Assembly (NCBI GenBank): GCA_964556115.1
Contig: CAZKVC010000009.1
Span: 39,097-103,096, forward strand
DNA length: 64,000 nucleotides
Source: Parvularcula sp964556115
GTDB taxonomy: Bacteria > Pseudomonadota > Alphaproteobacteria > Caulobacterales > Parvularculaceae
Direction: 5' to 3'
A program made the translations under genes and the position numbers. The number at the start of each line of letters is the position of its first letter. Position 1 is the stretch's first letter. Of the stretch, positions 51,657 to 59,340 are shown piece by piece. Below the pieces are notes generated by a model. That model saw nothing but the letters and a program-made list of their open reading frames with translations, was not told the origin of the DNA and ran no database searches.

Positions 51657-53464
51657 TCGAGCGTTGCCTCTGCCCTGAGGGCCTGCTGCTTATCGGGCTC
51701 TTTGTCGGCGGCCTCGTGGGTTGGCGCGCGAGCCACCCTCAGCTGCCCATGCCCGCTGCGATCTGCCAGCTCTTGATGGCCGGATCGCTGGCGGCCTTTG
51801 TTTGGCTCGTCCCGGCCGCGGCACAGCCCATGGACCGGGAGGAGGCAGAGACCGAGGCGGAGGACCTGGCTGAAGGTCTGGAAGAGGCGCTCGAAGCAGA
51901 AACCACCGGAACGGTGGATGGCGACCGGGTTCCAGGGTTCACCACCGACGATCCACCGGAGACGGCCTATCACGGCGATCCCACCAGTCTCGAAAGCGAT
52001 GGCTTCGCAGCCTCGCTGCTTCACGACGGAGCCCAGAGTATCCACTCCTCCATGACCTCAAGGCCCATCGTCACGCCCGAGGAACTCGCCACATGGACGG
52101 CGAATGGCCTCGGCATCGAAGCGGATGCCACGTCCATCGTCTCTGAATATGGCGGCACCTATGGCGACTGCACCGTCACCGTGGAAGGCGGCTCCGAGGT
52201 CACCTACAGCTACAGCTGCAATGAAGGCGAGACGCTGATCGACTATCAGACCAGTTGCGACGCGGCTTTGACGGTCACACTTCCGGTTTCTTACGTGCAC
52301 GAATGTTCGTGGACCTATCTCGACGGTGACCTGAGCTGGGAGCCGGGTACGCACTGTATCGACATCGCGGCGGAGGCGAGCTGCGGACCGCTCACCCCGG
52401 CGGGCGGCGGGTCGTGTTCACCCGCACGGGATGGTGAAAGGCCCACATGCACGGAGCGCCGCTTCCGCGCCACCTGCGACGTCCCCGAGATCGCCGGTGT
52501 GCCGGCCGTTCAGACCATCAAGGGTGATCCCGAGGAGAGCTGGGACGCGAGCAGCTGCGCGCCGCACGAAGGTGACCCCAACTGCGTGCTCCTCTCCGAA
52601 GTCTGCACCGCCCCGAACGAAACCCGCCTCATCGACGGGGTGCCCGTGACAAAGGCTTGCTGGAACTGGGAGCGGACCTACCAGTGCCAAGGGCTTGGCG
52701 GCGTGACATCGGATTGCGACGTGCCGCCAGACTGCACGCTTCAACGTTCCGAGTGCCTGTCCACCGATCCGGGCACCGGCGACTGCCGGACCTTCGAGCA
52801 CACCTATCAGTGTACGGTGCCAGGATCGCAGCCTGCAGCGACCGGATATTGCGACGAGGACGTCTATTGCATTGCTGGCGACTGCAACAGCGTGACGAGG
52901 CCCCAGAACGACGAGTTCCCCGATGCCGTCTCTGCGCTCGGGGCCCTCGGATCTCTCGCGAAGGATGTGGACCCCGATACCCTCGAGATCTTCCCCGGCA
53001 GTTTCGATCGATGCGACCAGATCGTCGGCGGGCTGAAAAATTGCTGCTCCAACGACGGTCTTCTCACCGACCTAGGGCTTGAGTGCTCGGCCGAAGAACG
53101 TGCCCTTGCCGATCAACAAAAGGCTGGGCTCTGCCATTATGTCGGGACCTATTGCCGGACCAAGACCCTGTTCGGGATCTGCCTCAAGAAACGGAAGACC
53201 TTTTGCTGTTTCCAAGGAATTCTCGCCCGGCTGATCCATGAGCAGGGGCGACCCCAGGTCGGATGGGACTGGGGCAGCACGATGACCCCGGACTGCTCGG
53301 GCTTCACCGTGGCGCTCTTCCAAGCGGTCGATCTCAGCGAGATGGATTTCTCGGAATTCTACGACGGCGTGCTCACTGACTTTGTGTTGCCCGATGGCGA
53401 GGCCGCAGCCGATGCCATCACCACACGGATCCTCGAGACCTATGCCTGTCCTCCCAATTGCTAG
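51653..53464 (+). CDS. traN: TraN, Cys-rich mating-pair stabilisation protein
   Basis: A 603-residue outer-membrane adhesin-like protein. The N-terminus is a membrane-type segment (LLIGLFVGGLVGWRA); the middle and end are rich in cysteine (about 40 residues, for example CTVTVEGG, SYSCNEGE, CGPLTPAGG, CDVPPDCTLQRSEC, YACPPNC). TraN holds donor and recipient cells together in F-type transfer and recognises recipient outer-membrane proteins. The sequence between about residues 60-140 is divergent, as expected for a receptor-specificity region. Confidence 0.87.
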   Translation: MIERCLCPEGLLLIGLFVGGLVGWRASHPQLPMPAAICQLLMAGSLAAFVWLVPAAAQPMDREEAETEAEDLAEGLEEALEAETTGTVDGDRVPGFTTDDPPETAYHGDPTSLESDGFAASLLHDGAQSIHSSMTSRPIVTPEELATWTANGLGIEADATSIVSEYGGTYGDCTVTVEGGSEVTYSYSCNEGETLIDYQTSCDAALTVTLPVSYVHECSWTYLDGDLSWEPGTHCIDIAAEASCGPLTPAGGGSCSPARDGERPTCTERRFRATCDVPEIAGVPAVQTIKGDPEESWDASSCAPHEGDPNCVLLSEVCTAPNETRLIDGVPVTKACWNWERTYQCQGLGGVTSDCDVPPDCTLQRSECLSTDPGTGDCRTFEHTYQCTVPGSQPAATGYCDEDVYCIAGDCNSVTRPQNDEFPDAVSALGALGSLAKDVDPDTLEIFPGSFDRCDQIVGGLKNCCSNDGLLTDLGLECSAEERALADQQKAGLCHYVGTYCRTKTLFGICLKKRKTFCCFQGILARLIHEQGRPQVGWDWGSTMTPDCSGFTVALFQAVDLSEMDFSEFYDGVLTDFVLPDGEAAADAITTRILETYACPPNC

Positions 53465-54236
53465 CGCCGCGGTCCTCGGCCTCGTGAGCGCAACGGCTGG
53501 CGAGGCGTCACCGCGCCAGGACCCATTCTATTGCGCCGAGCGATCACTCGGGCGCTACTTCTACTGCGCGTCGCCCCTTGAGGAAGAGCTGCCGCCGGCC
53601 GAGGCAGAGACGACGGTGACGGCTTCGCCGTCAGCGACAGCGGAAGTGGAAGCGATCCGTACTCAGCTTGAGGAACTGCGCGCTGAAGCCGTCCTTCGTC
53701 CGACCCCGGAGAGTGTGGCGTCCTACATCCGTTTCCAGAGGGAACAGCTCGACCGCGCCAGCACCTTCTCCGACATGTGGCGCCGTGCGCTCTGGATGGA
53801 TCCGAGCCTCGACTACAATCTTGAACGACCGGCTTCGGGTTTTGCCAAGCGCGCATGGCTCGATGGTCGGAAGGACGAGCGGCAACAAGCGCTCGCGGGT
53901 CTTAAGGACCGCTACGGTCTCTTCTATTTCTACGCAGCCAGCTGTTCGGCATGCCAGACTTTCTCGCCGGTGCTTCGCGGGCTGGCGGATGCCCATGATC
54001 TCACCGTCAAAGCGGTGAGCACCGATGGTGGTCCGAGTGCGGCCTTCCCCGCTTGGGTGCGCGACAGCGGCCAGAAAGAGCGTCTCGGCTTCGCCGATGC
54101 GCCGGTGCCTGCGGTTATTCTCTTTGACAGCGAGACCAAGGAGGTCACGCCGGTGGCGTTCGGCGTCACGAGCCAAGCGGAACTCGAAGAGCGCCTCTTC
54201 ATCCTCACCCAAAAAGAGCCGGGAGCTGATTATTGA
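53442..54236 (+). CDS. traF: TraF, F-type periplasmic protein with CxxC
   Basis: A 264-residue protein with a signal peptide (LPIASAAVLGLVSATAGEAS) and a thioredoxin-fold C-terminal half with a CxxC motif (YAASCSACQTFSPVL, ~residues 165-168). This keeps the redox motif that F-plasmid TraF itself lacks. The start lies inside the end of traN. It probably helps fold TraN, TraU and TraH. Confidence 0.87.
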   Translation: MPVLPIASAAVLGLVSATAGEASPRQDPFYCAERSLGRYFYCASPLEEELPPAEAETTVTASPSATAEVEAIRTQLEELRAEAVLRPTPESVASYIRFQREQLDRASTFSDMWRRALWMDPSLDYNLERPASGFAKRAWLDGRKDERQQALAGLKDRYGLFYFYAASCSACQTFSPVLRGLADAHDLTVKAVSTDGGPSAAFPAWVRDSGQKERLGFADAPVPAVILFDSETKEVTPVAFGVTSQAELEERLFILTQKEPGADY

Positions 54237-54502
54237 TGAGCGTTTACGCCCAAAAACATGCTGACCGAAGCGAGCCCACCCGAATGGAGCAGCTCGGGCT
54301 GTCGCTGGTGGTCGAGCCCGGACGGTGGAGCGACGGCAATTCCCTTGAGAGGCGGGAGCGCCTGACAGCCCGCGTCGAAGCGTGGCTCGAAGGCTGCGCG
54401 TCGGGCCAGCGTGAGGCGGGGCTGGCGCTCAGAAACAGTCTGAAGGCGGAGGGCGTCAGACTAATCGATGGATGGGGCGAACCGGTGTTCGAAGAGGAAT
54501 GA
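54236..54502 (+). CDS. Small unknown ORF between traF and traH
   Basis: An 88-residue protein (ATG 54236 overlapping the traF stop as TGATG). It is acidic-to-neutral with two helical segments (RMEQLGLSLVVEPGRWS and NSLERRERLTARVEAWLEG). No family recognised. The tight overlap favours a real gene. Confidence 0.55.
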   Translation: MSVYAQKHADRSEPTRMEQLGLSLVVEPGRWSDGNSLERRERLTARVEAWLEGCASGQREAGLALRNSLKAEGVRLIDGWGEPVFEEE

Positions 54503-54506
54503 CCCC

Positions 54507-55922
54507 ATGCATCTAACCCTGAAAGCTGCGGCGGCAGCGATTGCTATCGCGGCAGGAGCCCCCGGCATCGCTTCTGCACAAGTAAGCGATCACATGGACG
54601 ATTTCTGGGACGACCTAGGCGTGGCTGCTAACGTAACGGGCCCATCGTCTTTCGAGGGGCAGCGGGCCGGGTACTACACCCTCGGCAATGTCTATGTCCG
54701 TACACCCCAGAGGAGCCTCAACCCGGTGAATGTGCAGTTGCCGGGCTACCGGGCAGGCTGCGGCGGGATCGATATCTATGGCGGCGGGTTCTCCTACGTG
54801 AACTCGGCCCAGCTCGTCGCCTTCATGAAATCTGTGGCGAACAACGCGGCGAGCTTCGCATTCCAGGTCGCCCTTGAAACCATCAGCCCGGTGATCGCGG
54901 AGAAAGTGGGTGAACTTCAATCCGTCGCCCAGCGGATCAACCAGTTCGCCATGAACTCCTGCGAAAGCGGACAATTGGCGGTGGCGGCGGTCTGGCCGAA
55001 ATCGGACCAGGCGAGCCGGGTGATTTGTGAAGCCTCCGCCGCCCGCCGCGGCATTTATCCCGACTGGGTGGCAGCCCGCCATGGCTGCGGTGCGGAAGGG
55101 GGCAGGACCAGCGTCCTCGCCGGTGCCAGCGCCGAAGAGACCGCAAGCCTCCCCCAGAACATCAACATCGCCTGGGACGCCTTGAAGAAGCACCCCGTCA
55201 TCTCCAGCGATCGCGAGCTGATGCAGTTCTTGATGACGCTCTCCGGTACCGAAATCCTGCGTGCGGGCGCCGATGATAATGCCGCTCAGAGCTATCAGTT
55301 CCTGCCCTCCAAGATGCTGGACCCCGGTGTCATCGCCGCGTTTCTCGATGGCGGCTCGGTAGACATTTATGCATGCGAGGATGACGGCAACGCCGATCGG
55401 TGCCTCGCGCCAACGGCGGGCGGCGCGGTGACCATCGACGCCGATGATGGCCTCAGGGCCCGGGTCAGCCAGATGCTCGCCGACATCATGGCAAAGGTCC
55501 GGACCCGGACGGCCCTCAATGCCGAGGAGCGGGAGTTCCTGAACGTCACCTCGCTGCCCGTCTACAAGATGATCAACGTCCACGCCGCCTATGAGGGCGT
55601 TTTCGCGGACCAGACCATCCAGGCCTATGCCGAGATCATCGCTGTCGATCTTCTCTACGGGCTCTTCGATGACTTCGCCGAGCTTCTGTCCGAGGCCGGA
55701 TCAACCGCGACCTCGGGCGATCGCGATGCGGTGGCCAACTGGCGCGCGCAGCTTCTGAAGCAGCGGGAGTTCCTGGTGCAATACCAGATCGAGAACAACG
55801 CTCGGGCTGAAGTGATCGAGCAGGTGATCGCGCGAACCCAAGGGATCGAGCGGCAGCTCGCCGGGCGGCTCTCCAAGGACCTCGCCGACGCCTATCAGTT
55901 CTCGCGCAACGCCGCTTACTGA
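54507..55922 (+). CDS. traH: TraH, F-type pilus assembly protein
   Basis: A 471-residue protein with a signal peptide (AAAAIAIAAGAPGIASAQ) and the TraH order: GNVYVRTPQRSLNPVNVQLP, CGGIDIYGGGFSYVNSAQL, then a helical, glutamine-rich region and YQFLPSKM. TraH is a periplasmic/outer-membrane partner of TraU, TraW and TrbC. I start it at ATG 54507, four bases after the previous stop. Confidence 0.9.
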   Translation: MHLTLKAAAAAIAIAAGAPGIASAQVSDHMDDFWDDLGVAANVTGPSSFEGQRAGYYTLGNVYVRTPQRSLNPVNVQLPGYRAGCGGIDIYGGGFSYVNSAQLVAFMKSVANNAASFAFQVALETISPVIAEKVGELQSVAQRINQFAMNSCESGQLAVAAVWPKSDQASRVICEASAARRGIYPDWVAARHGCGAEGGRTSVLAGASAEETASLPQNINIAWDALKKHPVISSDRELMQFLMTLSGTEILRAGADDNAAQSYQFLPSKMLDPGVIAAFLDGGSVDIYACEDDGNADRCLAPTAGGAVTIDADDGLRARVSQMLADIMAKVRTRTALNAEEREFLNVTSLPVYKMINVHAAYEGVFADQTIQAYAEIIAVDLLYGLFDDFAELLSEAGSTATSGDRDAVANWRAQLLKQREFLVQYQIENNARAEVIEQVIARTQGIERQLAGRLSKDLADAYQFSRNAAY

Positions 55923-55935
55923 GGAGCCTGCCCTC

Positions 55936-58887
55936 GTGGAAGTCATCACCTATGGCGGCGGCGCCTTCATCCGGGATATGTTCAACGCGGTGGCGGCGAT
56001 CGTCGGGCTCGGGAGCTTCTCCTCGATCCTGAGGCTCTCGCTTCTCATCGGGCTCCTCTTCGTTCTCTTCCAGACCGCGTTCTCGATGAACTTCATGACC
56101 ACGGTCCGCTGGTTCGTCTCCTCCCTGATCATCTATCTCTGTCTCCTGGTGCCCAAAGTGGAGGTCCAGGTGGTCGACCGCTTCGACCCTGGCCTGCCCG
56201 GCGCCAATGTCGAGAACGTGCCCCTGGGTCTTGCCCTTATCGCGAGCCTCACCACCACCGTCGGTGCCGAGATCACCGAGCAGACCGAGACGGCCTTCGG
56301 GCTCCCTGATGACCTCAAGTACCAGGAGAACGGGTTCATCTATGGCTCGAAGATCTTCAAGGACGCGATGAGCTTCCAGGTGACCGATGCCACCTTCGGC
56401 CAGAACCTCTCGGGCTTCATCCGGACTTGCGTTTTCTACGATGTCCTCGAGCATCGCTATTCGGTGACCGAGCTTCGGGAAACGAACGACCTCTGGGTAC
56501 TTGTCACCGAGACCTATCCTCCGAACCCGGCGCGTTTCTATGAATATGTCACCGGGCCGGGCACCACCGAGGTCCGCGATTGCGAAACCGCAGCGACGGA
56601 TCTCGGCGCCCTCTGGGAAGCCGAAGCGGACCGGATCGCGACGATCTACGGCAAGCAGATCGCCCCGGAAATGACCGAAGCGGCGGCCCAGGCGTTGATC
56701 CTAGGCTCCCTCACCGACGCCCATGACTTCTTCCTGGGCTCGGCGCGGGACGCCGGTGATCAGATCAAGCAGGCAACCCTTGGCAATCTCATCGACAAGG
56801 CGGTGCGCGACCAGGGCGCGGAATTGGGGGCCGATGCGCTGCTTGATGCATATAGCCAGGCCCGGACCGAAGCCGAACAGGGAAGGGCGATCAGGGAAGG
56901 GGCCCGGCTTGCGGAGCGCTGGGTGCCTCTCTTCAGGACCGTGGCGGAGACCCTCTTCTACGGCCTCTTCCCGATCCTCTTTCCGCTCTTCCTCCTGCCC
57001 GAGGTCGGCTTCCGTATGCTGAGGGGTTATGTCAGCGGCTTCGTTGTGCTGATGGCCTGGGGGCCGCTCTATGTCATCCTTCACCGGATCATGATGGGCA
57101 CCGCCAGCGCGAGGACATTGGGCGCGGCGTACACGCCGACTTCCGGTGAGGAGATCACCTTGGTGACCCAGAGCGGTATCGAAGCGGTCCATGCCGACAT
57201 TGCCATGATCGCAGGCTACATGACGCTGATGATCCCCTTCGTCGCCGGGGCGCTGGGCCGAGGGGCAGGGGCTGCGTTTTCAGGGCTTTCGCAGACGCTT
57301 CTCCATCCTGCGCAAACCGCGGCCCAAGGCGCCGCCCGCGAGGTCTCCACCGGAAACCTGAGCCTCGGAAACACCCAATTCGACACCCACCGGTTCTCGA
57401 GCGTCGATGGCAACCGGCGGTCCACGTCCGGCTTCGTCGATACAGGAGAGATGAGCTGGAACACCTCCGAGGGCGGACGGATGCGGCGTACCGCGTCAGG
57501 CGCCTCGGTTTATGATGGCCGCAGCGCGATTTCCACCGGCGGCACCCATCTGGACTATTCAGGGGGGCTCGCCACGGCGCTTCAGTCCGAGGCAAGCCTT
57601 TCCCTCGAAGAACGGGACGCAGCGGCGCAGCGATCCTCCACCGCGGTGTCGGCGCTCGCCCACCAGATCGGCGATGTGGGTTGGCAGGTGAGCAATGGCC
57701 GGTCCTTCGAAGACGCCACCGGCTTCAGCCTCGATACGCGTGGCACCAAGAGCTTCAACGAGCTTGTGTCGAACGCCAGCCGGTTCGCCGAACGCTTCAC
57801 CGAAGGCACTGACCAGGAGTTTGCTTTCCAGGCCTATATGCAGGCCTCGGCCTCCAAGCGTTTCGGCGTGCCGCTCGTCGGCGGGCTCAAGGCCGAAGCC
57901 GGTGCCCGGGGTTCGGCCGGATGGTCCGCGCGCCGGGGCGAGATCTACGAAGCGGCCATGGATGCCTCGCGTACGGACACGTCGGCCAAGGCCTATGATG
58001 ATATCCTCCAGACCTTCGACCGCGACAGCACCTCGGAGACCTCGAGCCAGTCGTCGAACTGGCGCGAAGCCTTCGCGGCGAACTTGCAGGAATTAAGCAG
58101 CGCGTCCCAAGATCAGGAGCACTACACGGCACGTTCCGAAGCCGCGCGGGATCTTGCAAGCCGCGTCGAGCGGGAAGGAGCCGGGTTCACCGCGAATTGG
58201 GACAATGCCTTCCTTCAGCACATGGCGGACCAGGACCGCGGCGATGGCCATGCGGTCGGCATGGAGGAAGCCAGCCGTCGCTGGACCTCGGGTGATCTTG
58301 GTGACCGCATGTGGGTGGAGCGTCAGGCGCGGGAGTTTATCGATACGCAGGCTGACCAGCTGCTCGAGCTTCCGGAAGTCGATGGGTATGCTGGCCCCGC
58401 GAGCCTGCCCGATGCTGCCCCGGCTTCGTTCGATGATGTCCGGGCGGTAGGTGCCGACAATCTGGGCGAGGCTGAGAGACGGCGCGCCAATCCGCCTGGC
58501 GAAGAACTGTCCTCCCCTGAGTTTGACGAGCGCCGTGCCGACGCCACGGCTCGAGGAACTGCTGCTTCCGCCGATTTCAATCGCACGATGGTTGAGCGTT
58601 CGTCCGATGACGGAGAGAGGACGGGACAGCTGCGCAAGTTCACGGTTCAGTCGCGGGTTCAGGATGGGCGTGATGGCGAATGGGATGCGTTCGCGCGAGG
58701 CGAGCCTGACGAAATGCCGGAGGACTATTCGGACATTTGGAGGAAGTCGAAACGGCTGCCGGGTCTAGGAGGCGCCCCGATAGATGGCGATAGTCAGCAA
58801 GCCGATGAGAATAGGATGCCGAGAGAGCAACGGATGAGTGGCTCTGATCACTACGAGACTGGAGCTTTGCTTCTCGGGGAGGATTAA
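55936..58887 (+). CDS. traG: TraG, inner-membrane mating-pair protein
   Basis: A 983-residue protein starting at GTG 55936 with N-terminal transmembrane segments (FIRDMFNAVAAIVGLGSFSSI, LLIGLLFVLFQTAFSM, a central block around GLFPILFPLFLLPEVGF), then a long hydrophilic C-terminal tail. This is the two-part layout of F TraG: the N-terminal part aids pilus assembly and the C-terminal periplasmic/secreted part aids mating-pair stabilisation and limits entry exclusion. It closes the operon; only nine bases separate it from the convergent gene. Confidence 0.9.
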   Translation: MEVITYGGGAFIRDMFNAVAAIVGLGSFSSILRLSLLIGLLFVLFQTAFSMNFMTTVRWFVSSLIIYLCLLVPKVEVQVVDRFDPGLPGANVENVPLGLALIASLTTTVGAEITEQTETAFGLPDDLKYQENGFIYGSKIFKDAMSFQVTDATFGQNLSGFIRTCVFYDVLEHRYSVTELRETNDLWVLVTETYPPNPARFYEYVTGPGTTEVRDCETAATDLGALWEAEADRIATIYGKQIAPEMTEAAAQALILGSLTDAHDFFLGSARDAGDQIKQATLGNLIDKAVRDQGAELGADALLDAYSQARTEAEQGRAIREGARLAERWVPLFRTVAETLFYGLFPILFPLFLLPEVGFRMLRGYVSGFVVLMAWGPLYVILHRIMMGTASARTLGAAYTPTSGEEITLVTQSGIEAVHADIAMIAGYMTLMIPFVAGALGRGAGAAFSGLSQTLLHPAQTAAQGAAREVSTGNLSLGNTQFDTHRFSSVDGNRRSTSGFVDTGEMSWNTSEGGRMRRTASGASVYDGRSAISTGGTHLDYSGGLATALQSEASLSLEERDAAAQRSSTAVSALAHQIGDVGWQVSNGRSFEDATGFSLDTRGTKSFNELVSNASRFAERFTEGTDQEFAFQAYMQASASKRFGVPLVGGLKAEAGARGSAGWSARRGEIYEAAMDASRTDTSAKAYDDILQTFDRDSTSETSSQSSNWREAFAANLQELSSASQDQEHYTARSEAARDLASRVEREGAGFTANWDNAFLQHMADQDRGDGHAVGMEEASRRWTSGDLGDRMWVERQAREFIDTQADQLLELPEVDGYAGPASLPDAAPASFDDVRAVGADNLGEAERRRANPPGEELSSPEFDERRADATARGTAASADFNRTMVERSSDDGERTGQLRKFTVQSRVQDGRDGEWDAFARGEPDEMPEDYSDIWRKSKRLPGLGGAPIDGDSQQADENRMPREQRMSGSDHYETGALLLGED

Positions 58888-58896
58888 GCTGCTGGA

Positions 58897-59292
58897 TCAT
58901 CGAGCGACGCTGTATCGATCCGCAAGTTTGAGTTCGGCTTCATGGGCTCGCTTCATTGCAATATGAAACGCCCCGAAACAGAAAGCTCCGACCGCCAGCG
59001 GCAAAGTCGATCCTAACCAGAGAAGCCAGTTCGCGCTTTCGCCAGGCCCCTGAACCAGCAAAACGATTCCGCCAACCGTTGCGGATAGCGATGCCGCTAC
59101 AAAGCCCCACTTGAGAACCCAGAAGAACCACACCCATAAGATGCCATACTTCGCGTACTTTGCATTCCATGCGTAACCGGCGTGGAGCGAGGTCTCGATC
59201 TGATCGCGAAGGACGGGATCGAAGCCGTCGGGGCTTGCGCCTAGCCGCTGCAGCCGTTCGGCTTCCTCAACGATCTTGTGCTCTTGGCTCAT
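58897..59292 (-). CDS. Small membrane protein after traG
   Basis: A 131-residue protein (ATG 59292; a longer frame to 59325 adds no leader) with three hydrophobic segments (GILWVWFFWVLKWGFVAA, SATVGGIVLLVQG, NWLLWLGSTLPLAVGAFCFGAFHIA) and a helical N-terminus (EHKIVEEAERLQRLG). It is convergent with traG and co-directional with traI downstream. In the F plasmid this spot often holds entry-exclusion genes, but no similarity is claimed. Confidence 0.6.
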   Translation of the reverse strand: MSQEHKIVEEAERLQRLGASPDGFDPVLRDQIETSLHAGYAWNAKYAKYGILWVWFFWVLKWGFVAASLSATVGGIVLLVQGPGESANWLLWLGSTLPLAVGAFCFGAFHIAMKRAHEAELKLADRYSVAR

Positions 59293-59340
59293 ACTCTTGC
59301 CTACCACATCAGGCGATGAAAACAAAACCGGAACGCCTCG

